Shown here: piece after piece, positions 1-9,242 of the stretch
Position numbering within the stretch: the stretch's first letter is position 1
Layout of the letters: every line of letters begins with the position of its first letter
Source: Euprymna scolopes
Lineage: Eukaryota > Mollusca > Cephalopoda > Sepiida > Sepiolidae
DNA: 31,932 bases
Direction: 5' to 3'
Assembly: GCA_024364805.1 (NCBI GenBank)
Contig: CM044502.1
Location: forward strand, 125,451,695-125,483,626
Program-made: the position numbers and the translations under genes
The notes under the pieces: generated by a model
What the model saw: only the letters and a program-made list of their open reading frames with translations
The model's database searches: none
What the model was told of the DNA's origin: nothing

Positions 1-189
1 GTATATACGTTTGATTATACGAAATGTATATAAAACAATATGCTTATAATTTGAATATGAAACAATGAGCCCACAGCATATTTGCTTGATCGTGAGCAAT
101 GAGGTGTTTTTTCTTAACGAGTTTAGTTTTCCTAAAGAAGTCCTTAGATGTCGAAGAAAGGTAAGACAGGAGGGACTTAAAAAATTTTA

Positions 190-725
190 TTTATTTATTT
201 TTTTTTTTTTACTCTTTTTCATCCCAAACAAAGCATATTTCTACTTGGATGTAAGAAGCTACTATTTGGGATAGTATCTAGCAGGAGACTGTGGGCAGTT
301 GAGCAGCAAGATGTGTGTTCACATTATATTTAAACTTTCGCAGGTTATTACAGTTAGGAAACAGAGAGAGAATTTTAAAAAATCTAGAAGTCTGAGGGAA
401 GAAATTATTAGAGAGGAAGGCTTTCTGGAATCTCAGACCTCAACAGTGAAGGGGTGAAATTTTACTGCTTGTCAGGTTAGTCAGGAATATGTATGCTGAG
501 AGAACACAAGAGTCTGAGTACATTCTATCAAAGTACTTGTAAAACAAGCACAAAGAGAGTACGTAACAACAATGGGACAGAGGTTGGAACTTGGCCAATA
601 GTGTAGGACCTATAGATTTGACTTTTTATTTTTTTTGGACTCTGTCAAAGAAGGAGAGACGAGTGATAGATGTACTAGTTTAGATTTGGCAACAATATTC
701 CATTCATGGGTGATTCATGTTAGTT
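190..725 (-). mobile_element. Family A LINE relic, 3' end, antisense
   Basis: Read on the minus strand, this is a degraded copy of the 3' end of the LINE at 6304-8914. The poly-T at 199-211 is the tail. Bases 220-268 match its 3' UTR (reverse of the GTAGCCCCCTACTTCAAAG region), and 690-715 match the MEYCCHIW coding stretch. Many substitutions and small indels make it clearly older than the copies at 6304 and 16155. It is 5'-truncated, as is usual for target-primed insertions. Confidence 0.75.
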
Positions 726-761
726 TGTAAAATTGCACATCTTTGGACTGGCATACTCATC

Positions 762-895
762 CACTTGTTCTTAAGACTGGTACTACCAAATCAGGCAGTC
801 TGAAGATATCAGCTTCCCAACTCAAATGTACAGTGCATTAAATTTTTTTTTTTATATCTCTTTACAAAACTTAATTGTATTTTGCAAAACTAAAA
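762..895. repeat. Dispersed repeat R1, copy 1
   Basis: The stretch actggtactaccaaatcagg and what follows (about 776-830) match actggtgctaccagattggg at 18600-18650. After a T-rich run, a second matching block follows (ttacaaaacttaattg against ttcaaaactcaactat). The two copies are in the same orientation. No coding potential or terminal repeats are visible, so the class is unknown. Confidence 0.55.
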
Positions 896-1303
896 ACAAC
901 AATCACCTCCCTCTTTTTGTTATGGCCTTAAAAGATTTGTTAGAGGTTGATAGACTATTAAACACAACCAACCAATTTTGTTCATAAAAAATACATTAAT
1001 ATGGTTTGAGGGATAAGTTTGACACTTTCCAGAAAGCAAAAAAAAAAAGAAAATAAGAAAGAAAACGTTATCTCTTGACTAATAATTGAAGTAAAATGTA
1101 TTTTCCGAAATTTTACTTTAAAGTTTCTTGTCGCCATCACACAGTGCAAGTAGGGTGGGAGATGGGCTGCCTTGAGCGACTGACTCGCTGACTTTGTGAC
1201 TCCCTTCCCCTTTTTGCCTGGTACACGGATCTAGTAGTCGTAGTCGGCCGTTTAGCTGACCTGTGAGTGTGTGCGCTTCTCTCTCGCCCCATCACCCTCT
1301 TTA

Positions 1304-1333
1304 CCTCTCTCTCTCTCTTTCTCTATCTCTCTC
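1304..1333. repeat. CT-rich simple repeat
   Basis: An imperfect (CT)n run of about 30 bp, interrupted by TTT and TAT. Confidence 0.9.
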
Positions 1334-1701
1334 CCAAGTTGAAACGACCTGTCTGTTCTTCCTCCTTTTTGCCCTTGACTATTGGCCAATCACGATCTTT
1401 GTGGAACTTCTGGCAACACTACAGTGGCCCGTTTTATGTGCCCTTTTTAAAAAAAAATCAGTTTGGAGGTTGGCCATCTTGGAAGAAGCATCCTTTAGAC
1501 TCCATTGCTGACCGTTTTTCGGCAACGTATTTTGTATATTTTTTATCCTTTTCTGACAGTGGAGTGCTTTTTTAAAGGAGTGTATTGAAGTGTTTTGTAA
1601 AGCACCTCCCTTTCAAAGAAGAACATTTGACGTACCGTCAATAAATTTCATTTTATTTAAACATTGGGTAGAGAGCCCAACTATAAGAACTGTGTCGGAA
1701 T

Positions 1702-1727
1702 TTTGGAGTAAAACTGCTTACTCCAAA
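1702..1727. repeat. Perfect 10-bp hairpin
   Basis: TTTGGAGTAA at 1702-1711 and its exact reverse complement TTACTCCAAA at 1718-1727 flank a 6-nt loop. A weaker stem (TTGGG/CCCAA) lies about 30 bp upstream. The role is unknown. Confidence 0.8.
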
Positions 1728-2239
1728 GAAAGGAGGAATAAGGAGAGAGAGAGACACTGACAACCCTTCATGAAAAGGAGAGTGGACCATTTGTTTTCGG
1801 GCGAGAGAGACATTTTAAAAAAACCTTTGAAGGTTCGTTTTATTTGTGAAAAACCACGTCTTAAAATATTTTTGAAATATTTATTCTCTTTTTCATTCAG
1901 ACTTCAAGTAAGCCTTTGATATTAAGAACATTTTCTATATTTTGAAAAGTCTCCCTGTTGAGAGACCATTTTAAAGTGAATTTTTGCCCAGTTGCCTTTT
2001 TTCCTTTTTATATTGAATGCCTTTTTGTCTTTGATTTTTTTCTCCCTTTTTTTCTATTTGTTACTTAGTAAATTTTATTTTACAAGCTTTTGGGAATTCA
2101 AAGCAACCAGCCACCTTTTTCTTTAAATACACATTTATAATTCAAACAGTTTACAGGGTCTCAATTAATTACCTTTTATTTCTCTTTGTGTTGTTGCATG
2201 ACATTATTTTCTCATTTTTTACCCCAATCGTTTCCCAAA

Positions 2240-3150
2240 AAGACGAGTTTTGGCGGCATCCCCAGAAATTTTCGTCAGTATCTTTGAAGGATGGAGAACC
2301 TGATCCTAGATCATACTGTCTTCACAGTGTTAGTCAAGAGACATTCGAACACTAGTTTGATCATGACAATCAGCATCCTTGGTGTTGCAAGCAGTATGGT
2401 TAGTGTCTTCCTCAGCTGTATGCCACATGTAATGATCCATTGAGTTGCAATTAGACAAGTTGTGGGAACCAGGTGTATGGACTTGTGAAGTCATGGAAGT
2501 TCTCAGCCAGCAACTTCTGTATTTTCTCAGAGGTGTGACACAATCTTGCTGCCATATGTATGACCTTTCCACAGCCACCCTCTCTATTCAACACTTGACA
2601 ATAGTGGACATCAACTTATGATCATATTGGTTATTGCTGGAAACCTACCAAAAGATATAGTTTTAGGGAATTTGCGCAGGACATTGTATGGCTTATAGAC
2701 TAGCAATCTGTTGTTCAGTACATTGTGAAACTAGTTCTAGCAGAAGTTCTCCCCGTCTGAAAAAAACCCAGATCATTCCTGATTCAACTAGATGTTTGAC
2801 CTTGTTGATGAGTTTCATGGTTTTCATAAAAGAATTCTCTTCTCCTTGAGGGAGACTAGTTGACCGTTGCAACTCTTGTATGAGTAGTAGCAAAGATCCT
2901 TGTTCAGCGCTTTCTTCATAGTTGCTACTTTGACTCCCATCTCTCTTGCCATGGTACACATTGTCTTATCTGCCTCTTGCCACAGCTTATCAAACGTTGG
3001 GGGATGGCTCATCGTTCCAACAATTACTTTCTTGGGGGGAGCAATGTATTTATTATATATCACCTGAAGGACTGTAGAAGTCATTTTTGTGTTGAATTCA
3101 AAGTTCCTCTCTATTACCCTTTTTTGGGAAGCTGAATTCTCCACATAAAC
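2240..3150 (-). mobile_element. Tc1/mariner-superfamily transposase relic (minus strand)
   Basis: Minus-strand frames spell a decayed transposase in the right order. From 3144 down there is a helix-turn-helix-like part (TMAREMGVKVATMKKALNKD) and then, in another frame, KLINKVKHLVESGMIW. From 2578 down comes RSYIWQQDCVT, then NSMDHYMWHTAEEDTN. These correspond to the usual LKHP-GM-W-FSDEKNF, VWQQDSAPxHT and NSPDLNPxDYxxW stretches of one IS630-Tc1-mariner group. At least two frame changes are needed, so it is dead. It is the same family as the relic at 25640-26240. No terminal inverted repeats were recognised. Confidence 0.7.
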
Positions 3151-3317
3151 AAAACAAAAACAATTCTGTGCAAAACATTGTCCACTTGAAGAGATAAATT
3201 TATATTTCTATGTCTAAAACCTCTACTAATTAAATATTCAGTTTCATAACTAAAATAATTTTTTTTTTTCAATATTTGACTTTGTTTAATGCTGTCATTC
3301 CTAACCAGCAGAGCATT

Positions 3318-3763
3318 ACAACTGTCAACCAAGGGAAACCTCTGTAAGGCATGTATACACAGTGTAATGATGTATGGAACTGAAACCTGGCCAATGAAGG
3401 TTGTTGCATTCCAAGAAATGGTAGTAGATTAATGCGATGGATGTGTAATGTGAAACTTGAAGTACAAGCTTAGATCTGTAGATCTTAAAGGGAGATTAAA
3501 TTTGGACAACATAGAAAGATATGTGCAGGACAGGAGACTTCAATGGTATGGCAACATTGAAAGAATTTATTAGAGATTTCTGAGTTACAAGATGTAGAAC
3601 AGTTGAGGTAGCAAGGTCAGTTGGCAGGAGAAGGCCAAGAAAAATGTGGAAGGAAGTGATAATGATGAACTTGAGAAAAAGAGGGATAAATAAAGACCTG
3701 TCCAGAAATAGATTAGCTTGGAAGTCAATTTCTATAAGCCGTTCAACATATGCCAGCATGTAA
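3318..3763 (+). mobile_element. Non-LTR retrotransposon relic, C-terminal ORF part
   Basis: Translating + frames gives the typical C-terminal stretch of a LINE reverse transcriptase ORF: MMYGTETWPMK (from 3367), LMRWMCNVKLE, RRLQWYGNIERI (near 3531) and GRRRPRKMWKEV (near 3631), ending at a TAA at 3761. Frame shifts and stops separate the blocks. The RRLxWxGHxxR and GRxRPRKxW signatures differ from families A and B in this window, so this is a third LINE lineage. It lies about 170 bp after the Tc1/mariner relic and 200 bp before exon A. Confidence 0.75.
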
Positions 3764-3960
3764 AATTACTGTTAAACCGAATACAATGATTAAAAGCATA
3801 TTTATTTTGTTTTAAAAGTGCTGGTTTCTTAATTTTTTTTTCCTCTGTAAAATTTTAAATTGCAAAAATTAATTTTTAGAAAATATTAAATTATTTTTTT
3901 GGTATTGAAATCTTATCCATTTATAATCATATTAAAAAATATATAATTTCTTAATTTCAG

Positions 3961-4044
3961 AGATCAATTATCATCCATGAAGTATACGCTGATGGTGCAG
4001 CTCATCGAGATGGCAGATTAATGGCAGGAGACCAAATTCTTGTG
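3961..4044 (+). CDS. MPDZ: MPDZ-like exon A: C-terminal part of a PDZ domain
   Basis: 28 codons in phase 0-0, reading [19 protein letters not shown] followed by LMAGDQILV. This is the core of a PDZ domain: the beta-C strand (IIHEVY), the GAA-x-RDGRL turn and the GDQIL strand before the alpha-2 helix. The acceptor is ...ttaatttcag at 3951-3960 and the donor is GTATGA from 4045. The next exon continues V-NDENLKDATHENAIQILRQ without loss of register. The closest remembered match is the vertebrate segment IVIHEVYEEGAAARDGRL (MPDZ PDZ10/PATJ PDZ7). The preceding GLGLSIVGG carboxylate-binding loop is not in the window, so its exon lies upstream. Confidence 0.9.
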
Positions 4045-4580
4045 GTATGAATGCATTTTATATCCATTATGTTGATTGAATTCTTCATCAGTGATGCTGA
4101 TAGCTTTTGAAATCAATAAGTCTTAAGACCTGCTATTTAATTTTAGTGAATCACTGGGGAATTTTATAAGCACCCCCTTTTCTCACCGGAGAAATTTATA
4201 TTGTAATTACAAGAATAAGATAAGAAAAACAATAATTTGACCCTTAAATAGTGAATCTTTTTTTTTTTATCAATATTATACATTCAGAGTTTTACAGATT
4301 TAAAAAAAAAAAAACTTTGTGAGTGTTGTGTATTTTTTTAAGTTTTAGCTGGACATGCAAAGAAATATATGTTTAAAAAATGTTCTATTTCATATTATGT
4401 TTTATTTCATATAAAATGATTTATTCCATGTCAGTTATTTTTTTGTACATAACAGAAATTAAATTATGCTCTATTAACAAAAAACTTTATTTTTATGAAA
4501 TAAAATAGTTATTTTGGGGAAAAAAAGGCAAACTAGTTATTAAAGTGTTTTAGTAACATTTTTTTTTTTTATTATTGTAG
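4045..4580 (+). other. Intron, no further feature
   Basis: A 536-bp AT-rich intron with several T runs and poly-A runs. I see no element in it. Confidence 0.6.
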
Positions 4581-4805
4581 GTAAATGATGAAAACTTGAA
4601 AGATGCTACACATGAAAATGCCATCCAGATCCTTCGACAAACGCCAACTATAGTAAAAATGGTGGTGTACCGAGAAGATCAGTTAACAAAAGAAGAAGAT
4701 ATTTATGATATCTTCACTGTAGAATTGGTTAAAAAGCCTGGTAAAGGACTTGGTCTTAGCATTGTTGGCAAGCGAAATGATGTCGGAGTTTATATATCAG
4801 ATATT
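4581..4805 (+). CDS. MPDZ: MPDZ-like exon B: end of first PDZ and start of second
   Basis: 75 codons in phase 0-0. The exon finishes the first PDZ with helix alpha-2 (DATHENAIQILRQTP) and strand beta-F (VKMVVYRED). The His of ATHEN sits at the alphaB1 position that in class I PDZ domains contacts Ser/Thr at ligand position -2. A short acidic linker (EEDIYDIF) leads into the next PDZ, starting FTVELVKKPGKGLGLSIVGK. GLGLSI is the carboxylate-binding loop. The acceptor is ...attattgtag at 4571-4580 and the donor is GTAAGT at 4806. One exon bridging two PDZ domains indicates that the tight spacing between them is conserved. Confidence 0.93.
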
Positions 4806-5099
4806 GTAAGTTGATTTTCAAACCATTATACAGTCTTAATTATTTGAAGGTAAAATTTCATGCAGCTGATTGTAATGAACAAATATTCAATAATCTCAAC
4901 TTTAATTTGTTTTACAAGGTTGGTGCAGTTTTTGCCTATTTAAGATTTCATCTTGAAAATGAAAAACTGTGTTTACAAAAATATTTATTCATAATAATAA
5001 CAATCTTTGCTCTCTATAACTTGATTCCCTCTATCAATGAGCTTATAAATGTCTCACGTGTAAAATTATTTAGGTGCTGATGTGAACTATGAATCTAAC

Positions 5100-5330
5100 T
5101 CATGTTTTTTGTGATATTAACCTAAGGCCATTTACATGGTTTTGTAATCCTCTAAAAAAATGATAGTCTGAGGGAGCTAGATCAGAAAAATATGCAAGAT
5201 GGACCAAAATGTCCAAACCAAATTCTCCCAGATCTTTGGTCAGTAGTGCTGTGTGAGGATGAGCATTATCATGATGGAAGATGACTCCCTTTTTGTTGAC
5301 TGAAGAAGGTCGTTTGCAGGTCAACATGAG
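5100..5330 (-). mobile_element. mariner transposase fragment (minus strand)
   Basis: The minus-strand frame reads KKGVIFHHDNAHPHTALL, then LAYFSDLAPSDYHFFRGLQN and HVNG. These are the second and third catalytic regions of a DD34D mariner transposase (HHDNARPHT and SPDLAPSDYHLF). Both Asp residues are present, but the spacing is 33 rather than the usual 34 residues, and SPD has become SD. Only about 75 codons survive, with no N-terminal part and no visible terminal repeats. It lies in the 645-bp intron between exons B and C, opposite to the host gene. Confidence 0.85.
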
Positions 5331-5450
5331 TGAGAATATTGCAGAAGAAATATGAATGATATTTAAATAATCTGAAAGAAAAAGTTATCACTTAACCATG
5401 GTTATATATTTAAATTATAATGTTTGATCCAAATGATGTGAATATTTCAG

Positions 5451-5567
5451 GTCCGAGGTGGTGTCTCTGAGGCAGATGGTCGACTGATGCAAGGTGATCA
5501 GATATTGGCTGTGAATGATGAGGATATGAGAAGAGCAACTCAAGATCATGCAGCAGCAGTTTTGAAG
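5451..5567 (+). CDS. MPDZ: MPDZ-like exon C: middle of second PDZ domain
   Basis: 39 codons in phase 0-0: [20 protein letters not shown], then [19 protein letters not shown]. It carries the GDQILAVN strand and helix alpha-2 of the second PDZ. The residue at alphaB1 is Gln (ATQDH) rather than the class I His. As I recall them, the vertebrate homologues also have Gln here (NASQET), so this looks conserved rather than degenerate. The acceptor is aatatttcag at 5441-5450 and the donor is GTTTGT at 5568. A perfect two-copy 29-bp tandem repeat starts 31 bp into the following intron. Confidence 0.93.
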
Positions 5568-5597
5568 GTTTGTTATAAAATTATTCTGTCATGTTAT

Positions 5598-5655
5598 TTA
5601 TGTGTGGGTTTTATCACATTTATTGTTTATGTGTGGGTTTTATCACATTTATTGT
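5598..5655. repeat. Perfect 2 x 29-bp tandem repeat
   Basis: Units 5598-5626 and 5627-5655 are identical (starting tttatgtgtgggttttatca). The repeat starts 31 bp inside the intron after exon C. Perfect identity in an AT-rich intron points to a recent duplication. Confidence 0.9.
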
Positions 5656-6300
5656 TGGATATCTATTAGCTAAATTACCTTGCCACTCGCACTGGGGATA
5701 AAATGAACACGATATTACCATTCAGGTGGTTCCAGCAAGATGGATGCCACTTTGTAAGCAAAAAAAATAACAAATGGCTCCAGCAAAACAGAGATGCCAC
5801 CCAAAGAATTATATCCAGTGATGACAAGAAAAACAAAGCGACTATCTGTATAAAACAGAAAAAAAATGCAATATGTAACTGAAGGAAGACATGACTACAA
5901 GTTGTGTAGATGAAATGTCAGAAAAGACCTAGTCACATTGGCATATGTAGGTGACATATCATAAAGGATGAGAGTGTGGCAGTTTGTGGATGTATAAACA
6001 ATTAGATAGCACAATGTCCACTTATTTCAATGTTTTTTTTTTTAACATTTTGTTTGATAAAAAAAAAATATTTTTTTATTTAAAATTTATTTTATTTAAT
6101 AAATCTCTACAGTTTACAAAAGAAAATGTTTTATAAAAGCAAATTTGTGAATGCAAGCACACGTACAGATTAGTTTTTTTAATCAAGTGGAAATAAAAAA
6201 AATTTGGTGTTGAGCCAAAATGTGTTCTTTTAGTCATTTCTGATTCCAGAATGTCTTGAGTATAGATGATCCTATCTATATGTATCTTTAAAAAAATATT
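5656..6300. other. Intronic stretch, unassigned
   Basis: No gene. An imperfect direct repeat is present (ggttccagcaagatggatgc near 5731 against ggctccagcaaaacagagat near 5776). The rest is A/T-rich up to the start of the LINE. Confidence 0.5.
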
Positions 6301-6303
6301 GAA

Positions 6304-8808
6304 ATGAAATGTACCCTAATAAACAAAGTCTCAGACAGCATAGATATAGCACTCTCCCTCGATACTAGCGCACAAATACATGTATTTGGTGACTTCAATG
6401 TCCACCACATTAACTGGCTAGGATTCTCAAATCACACAGACGTAGCTGGTAGCGCCACATATAGCTTCTCTATATCTCATTCCCTATCTCAATTGGTTAC
6501 ATTTCCGACACGTTTCCCAGACCAGCACGATCAACATGCCTCACTTCTAGATCTCTTCCTGACAACGGTTCCCAATGACTGTACAACAAATGCCCATAGC
6601 CCACTCGGGAATGCTGATCACGCTGTGATAATGGTAGAAATCAGCCTAAATTCTCGCCCTAAAACTGAAGACCCACTACTCAAAACAACGAGGTATTACA
6701 AAAAGGCTGATTGGGAAGCCATCAGGGAGCTCATCAGAGATGCCCCATGGCAAAATATCTTTACTCTTCCAGCGGAACAGTGTGCAAATGAGACAACTGA
6801 ATGGTTCAAAACTGCTATTGAAGCACATGTTCCCGCACAGAAATACTATAGCAAGCCCCACTCCCCCCAATGGTTTACTTCTGCTTGTGCAGCTGCCATT
6901 TGTCAAAGGCAGCATGCGTTCCGCAGATTCAACCGACATAAGTCCAGCTCAAATAAACAGAAGTTTATAGAAGCTAGAAATAATTGTAAGAGAGTGATAG
7001 ACACAGCTAAGTCAGATTACTCTGAAACCACCAGAAAGCGCATCGAAGCACAGAAATTAGGAACTCGGGATTTTTGGAAAATCTACAACAGCGTAGTTAA
7101 TAATGGACAGTCAATTATTCCCCCACTAACAAACAACCATGAGGTTGCTTGCATGGCAACTGACAAGGCTAATCTGCTTGCCAGTCGGTTTGCCTCAAAC
7201 TCCACACTGAACTCGGTACACCACTTACTCCCTGATTTTCCTCTGCGAACAGACGCCACACTTGACGATTTGAAAATCACCCCTTCTCAGGTACATGCTA
7301 TTATAAAAAACCTAGACACCTCTAAAGCATGTGGACCAGATCTCATCCCGGCTGTGCTATTAAAAAAATGCTCTGCCGAGGTTGCTCCAGTTCTGTCCAA
7401 ACTTTACAATAAATGCCTTAACGAATCTTGTTTTCCCGACTGCTGGAAAACCACCTCTGTGGTACCAGTCTTCAAGAATTCTGGTGAAAGAACTGACCCA
7501 CTAAATTATCGCCCCATTAGCCTCCTCCCGCTTTTCGCCAAAATATTTGAGTCCTTAGTTAATCAAGTCCTAGTCCAGCACCTAACAGCTGCTAAACTCC
7601 TGACTGACAAACAATATGGATTCAGGCAAGCCCGTTCAACAGCAGATATCTTAACTGTAGTTTCTGAACGTATATACCGTTCATTGGATAAAACAGGGGA
7701 GGGTAGAGCGGTGGCCCTTGATATATCTAAGGCTTTTGACAGGGTATGGCACGATGGTCTTCTAAGGAAAATTAGATCATATGGAATCACTGGAAGAATT
7801 CATAACGTAATTAAATCCTTCTTAAGTAATAGAAAAATCAAAGTTGTCCTCGACGGACGTACATCCAAACAATATGACATAAATGCGGGAGTGCCTCAGG
7901 GGTCTATCCTTGGACCTCTATTGTTCCTGATATTCATAAACGACCTCCCTGATAATATTGTTTCGGAGATGGGTATATTTGCCGATGACACCACTCTCTA
8001 TAACAGATATGAGGGGAAAACAAATGAACACATATCCAAGAAAATGGCAGAAACACTAGAGGATGACCTCCAATCCGTAGTGGAATGGGGACAAAAATGG
8101 TTGGTCTCATTCAATGCTGCTAAGACTAAGCTTGTTTCCTTCAATAACTACAAGAAACCTTCTCTACCACCAATAGCAATGGCCAAGAACACATTGCCTG
8201 AAAGTACTTCTTTTAAACTCCTCGGCCTAACGTTTACAGGGAATATGAACTGGAATAGATACATTGAGAGCATTGCCAAGGCTACTGCAAGGAAGGTTGG
8301 CTCCCTCTACCGTGCTAGAAAACTACTTACGCCTGCCAGTATCCTATACCTCTATAAGGCAACCATTCGCCCATGTATGGAGTACTGTTGTCACATCTGG
8401 GCTGGTGCATCTGCTGCTTGTCTCTCGCTCCTGGACAGGGTTCAAAAAAGAGTTGCCAACCTGATAGGTCCTGAACTGTCATCTAGGCTTCAACCTCTGT
8501 CCCATCGACGAGATGTTGCATCCCTCTGCCTGTTCTACAAATACTTTAATGGTGAATGCTCTGACGAACTGCAAACACTTGTACCTCCCCGACGTAACTA
8601 CCCCCGACAAACCCGACAAGCTACTAAGTCTCATCCCTTTACAGTAGAGATCCCTAGGTGCAAGAAAGCCTTTTACTCCAATAGTTTCTTCCCCAGAACT
8701 GCGGGTCTTTGGAACTCCCTTCCGGGATTCTGCTTTCCCAACTGCAATGATATGCAGAAGTTCAAGTGTAATGTTAACAAACATCTTTCTACTCTTCTCC
8801 CTTCATAA
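6304..8808 (+). CDS. LINE ORF2-like protein: partial endonuclease + reverse transcriptase
   Basis: 834 codons, uninterrupted. Residues 29-34 are GDFNVH and about 99-113 SPLGNADHAVIMVEI, the latter half of an APE-type endonuclease; its N-terminal catalytic part is missing through truncation. The reverse transcriptase follows: NYRPISLL near residue 401, VALDISKAFDRVWH from 470, [13 protein letters not shown] from 529 and the catalytic FADD at 559-562. After it come a thumb-like region and the CMEYCCHIWAGA block. The protein copies LINE RNA at nicked DNA. Without a complete endonuclease this copy should not be autonomous. The ATG at 6304 is simply the first in frame, not a natural start. Confidence 0.9.
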   Translation: MKCTLINKVSDSIDIALSLDTSAQIHVFGDFNVHHINWLGFSNHTDVAGSATYSFSISHSLSQLVTFPTRFPDQHDQHASLLDLFLTTVPNDCTTNAHSPLGNADHAVIMVEISLNSRPKTEDPLLKTTRYYKKADWEAIRELIRDAPWQNIFTLPAEQCANETTEWFKTAIEAHVPAQKYYSKPHSPQWFTSACAAAICQRQHAFRRFNRHKSSSNKQKFIEARNNCKRVIDTAKSDYSETTRKRIEAQKLGTRDFWKIYNSVVNNGQSIIPPLTNNHEVACMATDKANLLASRFASNSTLNSVHHLLPDFPLRTDATLDDLKITPSQVHAIIKNLDTSKACGPDLIPAVLLKKCSAEVAPVLSKLYNKCLNESCFPDCWKTTSVVPVFKNSGERTDPLNYRPISLLPLFAKIFESLVNQVLVQHLTAAKLLTDKQYGFRQARSTADILTVVSERIYRSLDKTGEGRAVALDISKAFDRVWHDGLLRKIRSYGITGRIHNVIKSFLSNRKIKVVLDGRTSKQYDINAGVPQGSILGPLLFLIFINDLPDNIVSEMGIFADDTTLYNRYEGKTNEHISKKMAETLEDDLQSVVEWGQKWLVSFNAAKTKLVSFNNYKKPSLPPIAMAKNTLPESTSFKLLGLTFTGNMNWNRYIESIAKATARKVGSLYRARKLLTPASILYLYKATIRPCMEYCCHIWAGASAACLSLLDRVQKRVANLIGPELSSRLQPLSHRRDVASLCLFYKYFNGECSDELQTLVPPRRNYPRQTRQATKSHPFTVEIPRCKKAFYSNSFFPRTAGLWNSLPGFCFPNCNDMQKFKCNVNKHLSTLLPS

Positions 8809-8914
8809 TGACCCCGCTAATTAATTCCCTAATAGTAGCCCCCTACTTCAAAGTGGCACTGTGCCTTGTTTGGGGTGAAAATTGAATAAAGAAAAATAAA
8901 ATAAAAAAAATAAA
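6304..8914 (+). mobile_element. Family A LINE (APE-type non-LTR retrotransposon), 5'-truncated, ORF open
   Basis: A 5'-truncated LINE in the same orientation as the host gene, sitting in the intron between exons C and D. It starts within the endonuclease domain and keeps an open reading frame through the reverse transcriptase to its natural stop. A short 3' UTR (8809-8884) follows, with AATAAA at 8885-8890 and an A-rich tail to about 8914. Related antisense copies lie at 190-725 and 16155-16825. The protein most resembles the Jockey/I/CR1 side of the LINE tree, but I cannot place it to a clade. I could not find a convincing target-site duplication. The absence of stops in 2.5 kb suggests a fairly recent insertion. 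Confidence 0.9.
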
Positions 8915-9042
8915 CAAATGTTTTAATAAGAATAAGATACATAATTTTTTATTTAAAAAATACATTTTTTTTTAAAATTCATCAGAAGGTCAAGTGGAAG
9001 AAGTGAAATTCAGATAGGTTTAAATGAAGGATGATAGACAGA

Positions 9043-9242
9043 TTTTTTTTTTTTACTAAACAGAAAGATTTTAAATATTCAAATTACTGTTCTCATATTG
9101 AGGTGATCTTTGTTGAACTCTGGAATTTTTCTGTTATACTATTTTTAAGTGTTGTCTGCATTGAGGATTGAACCTTCAACCTCCAGAAGAATATAACTTA
9201 CAACTGAATTTTACCAAGTACTTTATCCACTATGCCACTAAA
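9043..9242 (-). mobile_element. tRNA-derived SINE (minus strand)
   Basis: Read on the minus strand from 9240, TAGTGGCATAGTGGATAAAG carries a pol III A box (TGGCATAGTGGA, 9237-9226), and 9174-9165 reads GGTTCAATCC, a B box. A-to-B spacing is normal for a tRNA-like head. A non-tRNA body follows and an A-rich tail corresponds to the T run at about 9043-9054, giving about 200 bp in total. The tRNA cloverleaf is degenerate, so it is a SINE head and not a working tRNA gene. The parent tRNA is not identified. Confidence 0.75.

Larger units (their letters stand above)
896..2239. other. Intronic stretch, unassigned, with pyrimidine-rich block
   Basis: No gene is visible. A CT-rich tract lies at 1304-1333, and a less AT-rich section at 1140-1560 differs in composition from its surroundings. 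AATAAA occurs near 1640, followed by a perfect 10-bp hairpin at 1702-1727. The string TGGCGGCATCCCC near 2250 and the layout weakly recall the end of a long terminal repeat and a primer-binding site, but no terminal repeat partner is in the window. I therefore do not call it an LTR element. Confidence 0.4.

Noticed and set aside
1263-1575. Two overlapping open frames in the CT-rich block.
   Set aside because: Both are products of the (CT)n run (SLSLSLS) and low stop density; no protein similarity or splice context.
896-2280. Calling an LTR retrotransposon or solo LTR.
   Set aside because: No second terminal repeat, no target duplication and no element protein seen nearby.
8479-8784. Minus-strand ORFs inside the LINEs (also 6676-6939, 7083-7280, 7563-7790, 13490-13822).
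   Set aside because: Shadows of the LINE coding strand with no recognisable domain.
9157-9240. Functional tRNA gene.
   Set aside because: A and B boxes are present, but stems do not pair well and a SINE-like body and tail follow.
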